A DNA stretch of 64,000 bases from Phaseolus vulgaris (GCF_000499845.2 NC_023759.2:43804672-43868671), one strand, 5' to 3'. Positions 22,833 to 34,591 are shown, numbered from the stretch's first letter. Translations and numbers: made by a program. Notes: generated by a model not told the origin, from the letters alone.

Positions 22833-23422
22833 TTTTTTACAGCATGCTTCGTTAGATACAAGGATGGCTTATTCTTCCTGCACCCCTACGTTTTTCTTCC
22901 TTCACCCCCATAATTTTCTAAATCCCGAAACTGACCTTGATCTTTTATTTGAAAAAGGACACTGTGATTACCGGAAATCAGGATCTGGAAGTGTACTACG
23001 GATTCATCAATCCGAAACTGAATCATTTTTTTCTGGGAAGCCTAATTCTGTTATGGATTGGTGGATCCAGAATGCTTTTTTTTTTTTAATTATGAATTTC
23101 TAAATCCAGAATGAATATTTTTGTTACATATTAATGGATCTGGAGTGTTTTTTTTAATGTGAAATGCATATTTTGAATTACGGAATGGTGGATCTGAATT
23201 TGTACTGGAAGTGTCAATCCAAAATTTTTTCAGATTCCATAATCCAGAATGTAAAAAAATAAATACAATTCAAATACATTTTAGAATTTTTAGGACATTT
23301 TAGTCTTTACATAACATTGTTTACATAACATTGTGGAGGTGGTGGAAGAAAAATGTAGGGGAGTAGAGAGAAACTGCCTACAAATATACTTTTTTACAGC
23401 ATGCTTAGTTAGATACAAGGAT
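22833..23422. mobile_element. TIR element with internal ATCCAGAA-type motifs, flanked by 33-bp direct repeats
   Basis: 22833-22865 and 23390-23422 are the same 33 bases (32 identical; core ACAGCATGCTT.GTTAGATAC). Immediately inside them the two ends are inverted relatives: CCCCTACGTTTTTCTTCC on the left (about 22884) and GGAAGAAAAATGTAGGGG on the right (23344-23361). The interior contains many degenerate pieces around GGATTCATCAATCCG, GGATCCAGAATG, AAATCCAGAATG and CATAATCCAGAATG. No transposase is present. It resembles a MITE or short non-autonomous DNA transposon. A 33-bp flanking duplication is far longer than usual, so it may instead be part of the element or a recombination product. Confidence 0.6.
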
Positions 23423-23570
23423 ATGGATAATATTATTATTTTAATATCTTTTTATATCATTTAATTTTAAATTTATTTTTAAACATAAAAAATCATATAA
23501 ATTATAAGAGTTCAACTATTATTTTTTTATACACAATCAAATATAGAGATACCAACGAGGTCCATCAATT

Positions 23571-24635
23571 GACTTTTTTCCGTGAATAGTATGGAAATTG
23601 AAAAAAAAAAATCCCTAGCTACACCACTCTTCATTTTATTTCTCAGTATTAAACCGTTTACTGTTCATAGGTGAGAATTTGATCCTCGAAATTCACATAT
23701 ATATTTTTTTGTTTCCGGCACAAAAATCCTCCTGGTGGAATTTGGTTATCCGAAACCGAATTTTGGATGCAATTTTGAATTTTATTTTATTTTTGGAGCG
23801 GAAGAGACGTGGATTTTTTGTGAGAGATCGGAATTTGATTTTTAAGAGCCAACTTTTCAACTATATTGTGCATTTTCAAAGATAAAAATCATTTCAAAAT
23901 TTGGTTACAAGTGGTGTGGTGTATTAAGTGACCATAATTTCGATATTATTTTTTAATTTTGACATCTAAAACTTCATCCATAATAAATTCATCAAATGAT
24001 GAATGGTTCTGTGTTTTTTTATACTTAACAGTGAGTGTGGGAGAAATAAGAAAAATAAATAAATGTTAATAATTTAATTAAAAATATTTTTCTCAATTTT
24101 TGCGTCTGAAACTGTAGAGGTTTTCATTTATTTTTTTTTTCACTGTAGGGAGTGAGTGGGGAAGAAGAAAGAAAAAAATAAAATAAATCAAAATTTTAAA
24201 ATAGGTAAAAAAGATGTTGTGAAAAAGATAATTAAAAATAGAGAAAATAAATTTTAAGTGATTTGTAAAAGGAACAAATTATTAAAGTAAGTTAGGTTAA
24301 ATATAATTTGGTTAAATTTTTAAAAATATAAGAAAATATTAAACTTTTTTGGATGTTTATTGTTATTGGTAAATTAATTTTTTTTGCTATGATTTAAAAA
24401 AATGTAGTTAAAATGTTAAATCAAACTAAACGTAATATTATTTATTAATTTTAAAATAGGAAAAAATAAATTAAAATTTTTATCCAAAATTAGGCGACGT
24501 CGAAATTTATTTCAAGAGAAATTTAGTGTCAGAAACAAAAAAATATAGGTGAGAATTTGATGGTTATATGTTAGGGAAATAAAATTAACAGTGGGCAATT
24601 TTTTTCAATTTCCGTACTATTCACTGAAAAAGTCT
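23571..24635. mobile_element. 1.07-kb non-autonomous TIR element with 8-bp target duplication
   Basis: CATCAATT flanks both sides (23563-23570 and 24636-24643). The left end GACTTTTTTCCGTGAATAG continues TATGGAAATTGAAAAAAA. The right end, read in reverse, is AGACTTTTTCAGTGAATAG then TACGGAAATTGAAAAAAA. The inverted repeats are therefore about 38 bases with few differences. Inside, TAGGTGAGAATTTGAT occurs near both ends as a direct repeat (about 23670 and 24546). No protein is encoded. An 8-bp duplication suits hAT elements and a near 9-bp one (C/T plus CATCAATT) would suit Mutator-like elements; the superfamily is undecided. Confidence 0.78.
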
Positions 24636-25900
24636 CATCAATTCCATCTTTCCCCTCTTTCCTTGGGTGGATAAGAAATTGTTTTCTTTACAATTTTGGT
24701 GTATTGTAAATAAAAATATTTGTAAACAAAATTTATTACAAGATTAAGTAAGTCATGTGTGACCATTTTAGTGTTAATTGAAAATATAAGTGAAGTTGTG
24801 TGTTATTAATATTGATGTTGTCTTCATTGATAACCATTTTTTCTCATCGAAACGTAATTTATCTAAATTTATAATAAATTTTTTTACCCATCTTATAGTT
24901 ATGAAGTAAATTGCATCATTATGAAAAACCAGATAAACTATGGTATGATCTAAAATTATCATGGGACATTTATGTTCATCCAATTTGCATGTAATGAATA
25001 ACTCTATTTTGTAGATACCAAAAGTAAGGAATGGTTCAGGTGACGTACCAAAATCAAATTATCTCACTATTTTGTTCCGCATATGTTGCATTCGACCGGA
25101 CCAGAATTTAGGTACAGAATTTAGGCATATTAACAAATAAAGCTCATCAATTCCATACTCTTCTGTCTTCTCTTTGGACAGTGCAGTGGGTAGAGTTTGG
25201 AGATGATACCCATCATGCGAAGAAAAAAGAAGAAGACAACATTAACACAACGATTCAGGTGATATTAGAAAGAAAACTGGGCGAAAAAAAAAGAATAAGA
25301 TGAAAATATACAAGTTAGAGATAGAGAGTAAACAAATCACGTAAAATAAAGCAAGAAGCTAGAGATTTGAAGCTGGTGATAACGTCGAGTAACCAAACAT
25401 GATTAATTATTTGAGTGATCACTTCAACTTTGGCCCGAAATCAATCTTATATACTGTGTCAGGCTAAAACCTTGTAGAGTTTAAAAATTAACTTGGACAA
25501 CTAGTTGTGTTCAAATTTGTCTTACCAATACTTAAAATAAGCGTGGATTGCACATTTCTGGTATAAAGTGGTGGTGGCCACCTCCAGTTTACCATTGATT
25601 CCAGGCTCTTCTAAAATGGTGGCTGCTTAGGACCACCACATATAGTGCTCGTCACTTTCTCAATTCATATAATTGTACTTACCACAAAATTATTATCACA
25701 CCTTTTTCTTTTCCTAAAATACCTTACAAGATCCTTCCCCTGATACCACCGGCCTTTATTTCCAAAAACCACCGCGTCAAACTACAATCATTTGTTCCGT
25801 GTGCAACTTTTTTTTCCTCACACAGGGAAACAATCTTCCCACACCCCACTCAATCCATATACATTCACTCCTATACTAAGAATTATTTAAAGGTTTGGAA
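24636..25900. other. Intergenic, no gene seen
   Basis: AT-rich sequence with no coding frame that looks real. The stretch from about 25560 is less AT-rich and probably belongs to the distal promoter of the second transporter gene. Confidence 0.45.
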
Positions 25901-25983
25901 CACGTGGCTCATGTTAATCTCTGATACATCATTAACATTGATTACCTGACTGGCCGAAACTGCGATATTTTCTCTATATATTC
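25901..25983 (+). promoter_or_regulatory. G-box and TATA box of the second NFD4-like gene
   Basis: CACGTGGC at 25901 is a G-box/ABRE-type core, bound by bZIP or bHLH factors in plants. TCTCTATATATTC at about 25971-25983 is a good TATA box about 118 bases before the ATG. The first transporter gene lacks an equivalent G-box at the same distance. This could reflect different regulation of the two copies (inference). Confidence 0.5.
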
Positions 25984-26100
25984 GTGATTCTGGATAGCCT
26001 CAGCTCACTTCATTCAACCTCTTTTATCTCACGCCACCAAGATAGTGTTTGTTTGATCCATAAATAAAAGATCAGTGTAAAGTGGTGGGGGTTTGAGGGA

Positions 26101-27822
26101 ATGAAAAGTCTCAGCTACCATGTTATCACCGGGCGTTGGTTCATGCTATTTGCATCTTTACTTATCATGTCCGTCGCTGGGGCAACCTATATGTTTGCAA
26201 TATACTCTAACGAGGTCAAAACCTCTTTGGGGTACGACCAGTCCACTCTCAACTTGCTCAGCTTCTTCAAAGACCTAGGTGCCAACGTTGGAGTCATATC
26301 TGGGTTGGTCAACGAGATAACACCACCCTGGGTGGTACTCTCAATAGGGGTCCTTATGAACTTCTTTGGCTACTTCATGATATGGCTTGCAGTCTCTGGC
26401 CGCATTGCCAAACCCCAAGTTTGGCAAATGTGTCTCTACATTTGCATTGGTGCAAATTCTCAGACCTTTGCCAACACTGGTGCTTTAGTCACATGTGTCA
26501 AGAACTTCCCAGAGAGCCGTGGCAGTCTTTTAGGCCTACTCAAAGGTTACGTTGGTCTAAGTGGTGCCATCATCACACAGCTCTACCATGCCTTCTATGG
26601 TGATCACAACCCTCAGGCCCTTATCTTACTCATTGCTTGGCTCCCTGCTGCTGTTTCCTTCCTTTTCCTTCCAACAATTCGAATATTCAACACAGTCCAC
26701 CAACCTAAGAACAACAGAGTTTTCTACCACCTTCTATACATTTCACTTTGCCTTGCAGGGCTTCTCATGGTTTTGATACTTGTACAAAACAAGCTTAGTT
26801 TTTCCAGGATTGAGTACACAGTTGATGGCCTTGTTGTCTTCTCCTTTCTTCTTCTCCCACTCGCTGTGGTATTCCGAGAGGAGGTAAACCATTTAAAAGC
26901 CAAAACGCAAGGTTTGACCGATTCAGCACCCGAGTTGAAAGTAGTCACTGAAGTTACTCCACCTCCTATCGTGGAGCAAGAAGTACTATCAACTAGCACA
27001 AGTTCACCCGAGAAAATTTCTTGTTTCAGGAACGTACTCAATCCCCCGAAGAGGGGAGAAGACTACACCATTTTACAAGCACTTTTCAGTATGGACATGC
27101 TGACTTTGTTCGTTGCAACAACCTTTGGGGCTGGCGGAACATTAACTGCCATAGACAACCTAGGACAGATTGGGAATTCATTGGGCTACCCGAGTAAGAG
27201 CACGACAACCTTTGTGTCCTTGGTGAGCATATGGAACTACTTAGGAAGAGTAGCTGCAGGTTATGGCTCTGAAGTCCTCTTAGCCAAATACAAAGTTCCT
27301 CGTCCTTACATGGTCACTCTAGTTTTGCTTCTCTCTTGTGTTGGCCATATTCTCATAGCCCTTGGCATCCCAAACTCTCTCTACTTGTCTTCGGTGATTA
27401 TTGGGTTTTGTTTTGGAGCTCAGTGGCCACTGATGTTTGCAATCATATCAGAAATATTTGGCCTTAAATACTACTCCACGTTATACAACTTAGGAGGCGC
27501 AGCAAGCCCTGTTGGATCTTACATTCTAAACGTGAAAGTGGCAGGTATTTTGTATGATAAAGAGGCTTTGAAACAATTGAAGGCCAAAGGACTGATGAGA
27601 GAAGCAGGGAAGGACCTAACTTGTGTAGGAGTGCAATGCTACAGAATGGCTTTTATCATAATCACAGCTTCAACGTTGGTTGGGTGTTTAGCCTCGTTCA
27701 TTTTGGCGCTGAGGACTAGAAAATTTTACAAAGGGGATATCTATAGAAAGTTTAGAACGGAACATGAAACAACAGAGAATGAGATGGAGATTACAAAGAC
27801 CGGTGTTAGATGTTCTGGTTGA
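26101..27822 (+). CDS. NFD4/nodulin-like major facilitator transporter, copy 2 (single exon, 573 aa)
   Basis: This is the paralogue of the gene at 19635, starting MKSLSYHVITGRWFMLFAS and identical to it over long stretches (for example LLGLLKGYVGLSGAI, LNPPKRGEDYTILQALFS, YDKEALKQLKAKGL). It has the same architecture: an N-terminal nodulin-like half, a hydrophilic central loop (KAKTQGLTDSAPE, a serine/threonine/proline-rich segment), and a C-terminal MFS-like half. The C-terminus is shorter, ending near RCSG. The loop after IRIFN is a few residues shorter than in copy 1. It is predicted to be an integral membrane transporter with about 12 spans and unknown substrate. The ATG is directly visible and there are no introns. 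Both frames are intact, so both copies are probably functional. Confidence 0.95.
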   Translation: MKSLSYHVITGRWFMLFASLLIMSVAGATYMFAIYSNEVKTSLGYDQSTLNLLSFFKDLGANVGVISGLVNEITPPWVVLSIGVLMNFFGYFMIWLAVSGRIAKPQVWQMCLYICIGANSQTFANTGALVTCVKNFPESRGSLLGLLKGYVGLSGAIITQLYHAFYGDHNPQALILLIAWLPAAVSFLFLPTIRIFNTVHQPKNNRVFYHLLYISLCLAGLLMVLILVQNKLSFSRIEYTVDGLVVFSFLLLPLAVVFREEVNHLKAKTQGLTDSAPELKVVTEVTPPPIVEQEVLSTSTSSPEKISCFRNVLNPPKRGEDYTILQALFSMDMLTLFVATTFGAGGTLTAIDNLGQIGNSLGYPSKSTTTFVSLVSIWNYLGRVAAGYGSEVLLAKYKVPRPYMVTLVLLLSCVGHILIALGIPNSLYLSSVIIGFCFGAQWPLMFAIISEIFGLKYYSTLYNLGGAASPVGSYILNVKVAGILYDKEALKQLKAKGLMREAGKDLTCVGVQCYRMAFIIITASTLVGCLASFILALRTRKFYKGDIYRKFRTEHETTENEMEITKTGVRCSG

Positions 27823-28769
27823 AATAAGGACACTCAAGGAACCAGACAAAAACTATAGAAGAGTGTGTTTAAATTTTAGTCGCAGTAAATGCATGGCTTC
27901 TTGTTGTACATTAATAAGTTTGGTTCTGTAGAATTGGTGAATTGTGAATGGCAGAAGAAGTGCTAGCTATACTAGAGCATTTTTATCTAAGCAAAGAACT
28001 GCATGTTATAATATTTTTCTCTCAAGTCAAATTTACATGGCTGAAAAGGGAGAAGTTATTGTAAGATTTAATAACAAAAATTATCATATGAAACTTACCT
28101 TTTTCTCTTACATCTACTTCATAACTTTTTAATAATAAAATATTATATGATTGTTAAATGGTAGTATACAATATAATAGGTATCAAACTACCGTATTCCT
28201 CAGGATAATGACATATTTAAAATTCCCTTCAATATTTACTTTCACAAGTTTCACAAGAATAAATAATAAAATTTGGTAGAAACTGGATTAATTTTGAATC
28301 ATAAACAATAGTTTTTTATTATATATAAAGACAAGCATAAGGAATCAAAAGAATTAATTTGGATCATATAATTACAAAATATTAATATTATTTTAATTAA
28401 TTTTAGTCGTCAATTCAAACTATATGATTGAAATTTATTCACCTCAGACTTTCCGTTCTCACCTATAAGAGAAGTTACCATTTAGTTTCATTAGGGATCA
28501 TATGATCTCAGCCAATCTAAACATGGCATTGTTTATTTCTGCCATAAATTTAAAAATAATTACAGTCATAAAATTCTATTTTATTTATTGTGTTCCTCAT
28601 AAAAGGAGACCTACAAGTGGACCACTTCATAATTACATCACATTCTTTATCATTCTTTATATGAGCAAGACAGAGGTCAGATATTTTTTTTATTACTAGA
28701 AAATTATTAAAAAAATAATTTTAAAGATAGAAAATATTAGGTTATATAACGACTTTGATATTATTTTAA
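27823..28769. other. 3' UTR and intergenic sequence
   Basis: Some 150-200 bases of likely 3' UTR are followed by AT-rich DNA with no gene recognised. Confidence 0.45.
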
Positions 28770-28980
28770 AGATTAAAAAATTATTGATATTTAAATTAGT
28801 TTTTATTATTAATAAATAGTTTTTAAAATTATATCTAATTAGCTACCTAAATTTTAGCTACCAATTATTTAAATTTTATAGTTAATATCTAAAATCTTGG
28901 TATCTAATTAAATATAATTTAAAAATTATTTATCAATAATAAAAACTAATTTAGATATTAATAATTTTTTAGTCTCTAAA
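28770..28980. repeat. AT-rich foldback (inverted repeat), degenerate MITE
   Basis: The left arm contains GATATTTAAATTAGTTTTTA, then TTATTAATAAATAGTTTTTA. The right arm reads TTTATCAATAATAAAAACTA then ATTTAGATATTA, its reverse complement with a few changes. The spacer includes GCTACCTAAATTTTAGCTACC. The style (alternating GTTTCTAAATT/TATCTAATTAG-like words) resembles the CACTA-like MITE at 16099-16492, and the outer sequence continues the similarity to about 29050. It is probably a decayed relative. Confidence 0.5.
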
Positions 28981-29307
28981 ATAATATCTAATTTTATTAA
29001 TATAGTAATTATTTATTTTTAAACTCTAAAATTAATTTCTAATGAATGATTTTTTTTAATATTCACTTTTGCTTTTCCATTTCATACATGTTTTATTATG
29101 TTTCATCTTAGTAATTTAAACATGTGATAGTTATTTAAATTCACTTAGTAATTCACTTTTGCTTTTGTATAGTTATTTAAATTTAATTAATTGCTGGCGC
29201 AAAAGCTTACCTCGTGAAGAAATGCATCGAAATTGATTTGGTATTGGTTGAATCCGGATATTAGTTAAAGAAATTGATTTGTTTTAAGATGTGGTTTGAG
29301 GATAATA

Positions 29308-29478
29308 ATGAAATACAGCACTGAAAGAGAACCACATACGTATCCCTATGAGCGTGACAGTGGAAAAGATGATGAAGAGAGAGTGGAATGGCCTAGCCAC
29401 CTTGATTCACAGCCACATGAACACTCCCCGGAGCTAGACTTGTACGTGCCAAACATTGATATTGATCCACAAACATAA
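29308..29478 (+). pseudogene. Unassigned coding-like relic
   Basis: A short open stretch of unusually high GC for this region reads STEREPHTYPYERDSG...VEWPSHLDSQPHEHSPELDL...DIDPQT then TAA. It is rich in acidic residues, His and Pro and looks more like a true exon end than random AT-rich frame. No start context, partner exon or known domain was found. It may be the last exon of a lost gene or chance. Function unknown. Confidence 0.3.
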
Positions 29479-30451
29479 CGTGGGTGGGACCAAACTCCCT
29501 TTTTCTCACTCCTCACAGTGTTCACCACAATTCTTCATTCATGTCAACCCGTGTGCCGCAAACCAGAATGTTTCTAAACAATAAAAACATTACGTGTGTA
29601 TCATGACATTGCTTTTGGTAATTCAGTAACAAGCCATGAGGAAGGGAAAGGAAACAAAGAAGCCAAAATGAAGAAAAACCTATGTAACTTCTCTTGTCAA
29701 GGGATATCTAGGTTGCTTCGTTTAAAACTTTAATACTTCAATTGATTAAGCAAAACGGTACGATACTAAATTTCTTTATTCAATAAAATAGATGATTGAT
29801 AAATTAAATAAAATTATTACGTGTTCGTATGCTTAAATAGAATTGTCAATTTTTAGAGAAATTATTGGTGACATTGTTACATGTTTGATCAATGGTGTCT
29901 GTAGGGTATAAATCACTAAGGGGATGCCTTGGCTATAATTGTTCTTTATATATCATTGTGCAAAAATGTGCCTAAAAAAGAATATAAATTTTTGGAACAA
30001 AATGTGTTTGGAAATGTTAAAAGAAAGATGTGTTTGGAAATGTTAACCAAAGGTCGGAAGAAATAAGGAGAAAAAAATCTTAAAGGTTGGAAGAAAAGGA
30101 TGATGATGACAATATGAACACTATAAGAAAAATAACATATTAGAGTAGTTAAAAAGTCATAAGAAAAAAAAAACACTAATATATTATTTGCATCATAAAA
30201 GTGTCGGTCAAAAAATTCACTTTGAAAGACTAGTTATGTAATTAGTGTCGATCATAAAAGAGATACTACATAGTGTCAACTAAACCGACGTAAAACAAAC
30301 AAATAATATTTAATTATAAATTGTTCGCATGGGTTCGATGGAGACTAAACTAGAATGTCTAAGATAAGATTATACGTCATCACCAACTAGAATAAGAAAG
30401 TAAAAGAACTTGTAAAAAAAATAAAACCATTAGTAAAAGAAATATGAAAGT
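29479..30451. other. Intergenic, no gene seen
   Basis: AT-rich sequence. A small direct repeat (ATGTGTTTGGAAATGTTAA at about 30001 and 30028) is the only structure noticed. Confidence 0.45.
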
Positions 30452-30716
30452 TGTTGGGTATGAAGCCATGATCAATTGGGTTTGGCTGACTAAGTACCAT
30501 GTTTAGTGAGTGAGCTTAGTCACTGTGTCCCTTTTATAATCTCTATTTAAATATATCATTGTACTTGTAATTGGTGTGTGCATAATGAAAACTTAATAGT
30601 TGTCCGTGTGGATGTAGGTTGCAATTGGCGACCGAACCACATCAAATCTTGTGTTGTTTATTTTTCTGCAGTTGATTCGTGATTGTGTGTTACTTCCGCG
30701 TGTGTTTTTCCCAGCA
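30452..30716 (+). mobile_element. Solo Ty1/copia-type LTR
   Basis: The LTR starts TGTTGGGTATGAAGCC and ends TTTTTCCCAGCA. It is flanked by AAAGT (30447-30451) and AAAGC (30717-30721), a near-perfect 5-bp target duplication. The 3' part (GTTGTTTATTTTTCTGCAG, GATTCGTGATTGTGTG, TTCCGCGTG) is the U5-like end typical of legume copia LTRs. It is the same family as 2304-2548. No internal region is left, so this is most simply a solo LTR. Confidence 0.75.
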
Positions 30717-32721
30717 AAAGCAAACTTTCTTATGTGTATAAATTATAGGAAGCATCTCACTCTAATACAACTGTGTATGAGAGACTTTGAGGTTTTGAGA
30801 GAGTATAATATACACAAAACACAAAATGAATTTTGAACAAAGATAACATGTGTGTTACTATTATAGTTATTGAAATATCTTAAAAAATAGATAGTGGTCA
30901 AAGAAAATAGGGAGGGAAGAAGGTTTGAATAAGTGAAATTTAAAGATATTTAATTTTGATTTCTTCTATTTAAGTTATTCTATTATTGAAAGGTGTGATA
31001 TTTTTTTCATTTCAAGTAGTTCACATAACTCTTATATAAAGAAGACGATGTTAAATTTATATATATAAATTTTAACATTTCTGTTACTTTTAATATATAT
31101 TTTTTTCTTTTATTTTGTAAGGAGTTTCTTGTTGAAAAGAAAAAACTATTTTTCCACATTTTTATATTTTTTTTATTAATAACTATAAAACAATATCAGT
31201 ATTAAAATATAGTCACAACAGTAACTATTGTCGTTTTGATCCAAAATCACAACTTCCAATTGAACATTATGTCGCAAATTTCATATAAATCACAAACTTT
31301 ATATGGATAACAGAAATTTCTAACCTTTACACAAGGATGTTACAATTAGTTTACTTAAGTTTTACGATTGTACTGATATAATATCGATGACTAAGATATT
31401 CGAATATTGTATACCTACAACAAAAATATTATAATAAAATATAAGAGATGACTTATCTTTTTATGAAACCAACTTTTATGAATTATAGTAATCTAAATAT
31501 TTCGCACAAATATTTAAATAATAGAAAAATTGATTATTTAATTTTCCATATCACAAGCTATCGAATTTTTCTTATGACGTGATACTGGGGTACTTTTTAC
31601 TAAATATGTATCTAAAATATTTTACATTATCAACATATGTCAATTAATAATTTAGATATAAAAAAAGGGAAAGAGAATTATTTTTTTTGCAAGCATGATT
31701 AATAATTAAGTACAAAAGACAATGTGATATCGAAATTACCATATAAGAAGTATAGTAAGATAGAATATGGAAATTGCAATTATGGCGATGCAATGCGGTA
31801 GGGGCATACAATACTATGAATGAATGAATAAAGTTGCAATTCCAATTTGCAAAGAATAGCAGTAAACCAATTATACCTATTTCGGTCGGCATTTCTCCCA
31901 ACCAAACGCACCTTCATTCTATCAAACTTCCTTTTCCTCTAATTTCTTTACTACATTCATTCAAATTTGGATCATTACTTGCTTTTCAATTTCATTTATT
32001 TATTTTATTTTATGTTACTGTTCACTACTTTCTCACTTTCCATGAAATGGGGGAGCATGCAAACATTAAATATTTTTTTTAACAAACATAATAAATAACA
32101 TTACATGAAGGAAAAATAATATAGGACAAAACATATTTTTTGGTTATATTTATTTTAATTTATATTAAAACTTTTATATAATTTGTTTTTTCTCACCTAT
32201 TCTTTACTTTCTTTTTCTTTCACTTCAATTTTTCTCTCATTTCTTTCATCTCTCACTTATAATCAAAACATATTTTAAGTGGGTATTTCTTATTTCTTCT
32301 ATTGGTATATTTTAATGATTAAAAATAAAAACAGCTAATTAAAATTATTTAAATGTCATTGTTATGTTCAAGTTATATGTAAAAAAGTTATACTTGGTGT
32401 GTATAACAATTTTAAATTTAATTAAAGATGTAATTAAAGATGTGAAATGTACTTCCATTTATAAATTAAAATTGTTAATTTAAAAGATGATTAAAGATGT
32501 CATAGTCATCATACAAATCATTCAAGATTGTTCCAATATTGTTTTAATATGGTTTTATACGACAACCAACAGTATCCACACTTTTTTTTAAGAAGATAAA
32601 TAAGATATGCACACACCGTTCAATCACGTTTTGGTGTGCAAAGTTGAATTTAGAGTTTTTTTTAACTCAAACACGTATTTGAGAGAAGTAGTATACCATG
32701 AGATTGTGTCATATTTGATAG
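30717..32721. other. AT-rich intergenic, no gene seen
   Basis: No coding frame, RNA gene or complete repeat was recognised in this AT-rich stretch. Confidence 0.45.
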
Positions 32722-32871
32722 GAAGTTTTGAGATCAATCATGTTGGTCAGCAACGAGGAGTCATGGGAGAAAGAAGCTAAGCGATTATGGCTTGATCTTG
32801 CTGATGGTGTGTCCGTGGATGAGGAAGAAGTAATGGGAGCTTGCAAAAATGATGCAAGATTGAGATTATGA
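32722..32871 (+). pseudogene. Unassigned coding-like relic (49 codons)
   Basis: After a TTTGATAG acceptor-like sequence, the frame reads EVLRSIMLVSNEESWEKE then AKRLWLDLADGVSVDEEEVM, GACKNDARLRL and TGA. The composition is protein-like: helical, with charged residues alternating with Leu/Val. It stands out from the surrounding AT-rich DNA. An internal ATG gives MLVSNEESW. The protein was not recognised. It may be the last exon of a degraded gene or of a captured gene fragment, and it lies just upstream of a gypsy-type LTR piece. Confidence 0.35.
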
Positions 32872-32949
32872 ATGGTGGCTAACACATGCTATTTCCATAA
32901 TAGGTAATTATCATGATCAAGTTTGAAATGAATAGATGTGGCAAAGATA

Positions 32950-33540
32950 GGTGTTTCTGCTAGGAAAATGAGACCTTCGGTCGGGCAGGTGACTGGGTGA
33001 TGAGCTGAGATTCTTCTCGTCCTCCTGCTTCTCCTTCGGCACTCGGTCTTGGGTGGACACCGGATGGTGGGGGTACCTGCGAAGACACTCTGACGCTCAA
33101 GTCAGTAAAGCGGGTGATCAACTCTCATGTAGGTGAACAGTAATAAATGACATACCTTACTCTTTGGGATGCGTGCTATTTATATTATTCTAATGAGCCT
33201 ACCTTGTTGGGCCCGTTTATCGAGGTGGATATCGCTTAGGGTTGCATTACCTAATTCTTAATGATGGATTAGCTTTACTGATCTTGGTTTGAGGTGGCAG
33301 GGGTCGGCCGTCGGCCAAGTTAACCTGATGTGTGTCGGCCCTCGACCAAGTTCTCATGATCTTGGCCGTCTTGGCTAGGCCTTCAAAGGCCTCGGTCAGG
33401 TAGGCAGTCGGCCCTGTCATCTCGACCAAGTCTCTCAGGTCTCGGTCGACTTTTCTTTGATTTCGGTCAGGTTGACCTGGTCTCGGGCAGGGAGGCCAGG
33501 GGATGGGAAACCTGTGATGCTGTGTTTGCACTAGAGAATG
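32950..33540 (-). mobile_element. Ty3/gypsy-type LTR fragment
   Basis: A sharply GC-rich island in AT-rich DNA. Read on the minus strand it contains a TATA-like AATATAAATAGCACGC, then ACTTGAGCGTCAGAGTGTCT and GCAGGTACCCCCACC. This is a U5-region pattern found in many plant gypsy LTRs. The upstream part has repeated CTCGACCAAG/GGTCGGCC/CTCGGTC words. A related U5 segment occurs at 61870-61920. An open minus-strand frame across it is not a gene. The exact LTR ends are uncertain. Confidence 0.6.
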
Positions 33541-34555
33541 AAATGAAAATGTTGTATTTTCATATAACAAGAAACGAAAATACAGTGTTTTATAGAGTGC
33601 ATGAAAATAAAAACATATTAAAAGATAATAGAGTTTGTTGTTAATTAATACTCGATTTTTCCCTTCAATTAAACATTCTTAGCCCTTTATTTTCTACTAA
33701 TTAGAAAATACATTTGACAACTATATTTACAAATTATAATATTTAAACGGATCTACTTGTTTTATTAAACTCTAATTTTATAATATTAAATTATATTTAA
33801 ATCTCACTACTTTTATATGATATTATCTAATGTAAAAAAATGTCAAAATTTTCACATAAGTAAAAATATAATTAAATTATAGTATATGTATACTTACTAA
33901 TCTTTTTAAATTAAGTTAAATATAAATTTCAGTACATACGTATACAAATTAAAATATTAATTATATAATTTTAACGAAACAGATATCCCTCTAACAAAAA
34001 TGTAAGAACTTATCGCCAAGATTATACATTATAATATTAATGTAAAATTGCAATTTATATTTTGTGATCATGATCTTACACGTAGGTACTCATTCTTGGG
34101 CTAACTCTCACGTGGCCAAAAATTATAGATGCCTTTGCCCTTAAACTTTCAAAACAAAACAATTATCAACCATTCTTTTAACAAGAACCAACCCTCTGAA
34201 AAATCATATAAAAACATGACAATTTTACCTGATTTTAGAGAGTGAAATAATACATATTTATAATTTGTTTGAAAAAAAATGTCCATATCAATTTTTAAAA
34301 GAAAAAAACTAACTTGCATACAAATTAAAAAATGAAATTTTTAAAAAGTTTCTAAAAATATCTATATGTATAAATAATTTAATTCGTGATTTTATTAAAT
34401 TATTGTAAGAAAATTGTCCAATAAAATCTCCTGTTCATTTAAGTTTTTATATATACATAAAAAAATAAATTACTTCCCATACATTTAAAAAAATTACTTT
34501 TACAGTTATAAAAATATACTATTATATCAATATTAGAATATATATATATATATAT

Positions 34556-34591
<36 letters not shown>

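Noticed and set aside
33247..33570. A 107-codon minus-strand open frame in a GC-rich island
   Set aside because: It overlaps the gypsy-type LTR fragment. The peptide has no domain and the openness follows from GC content.
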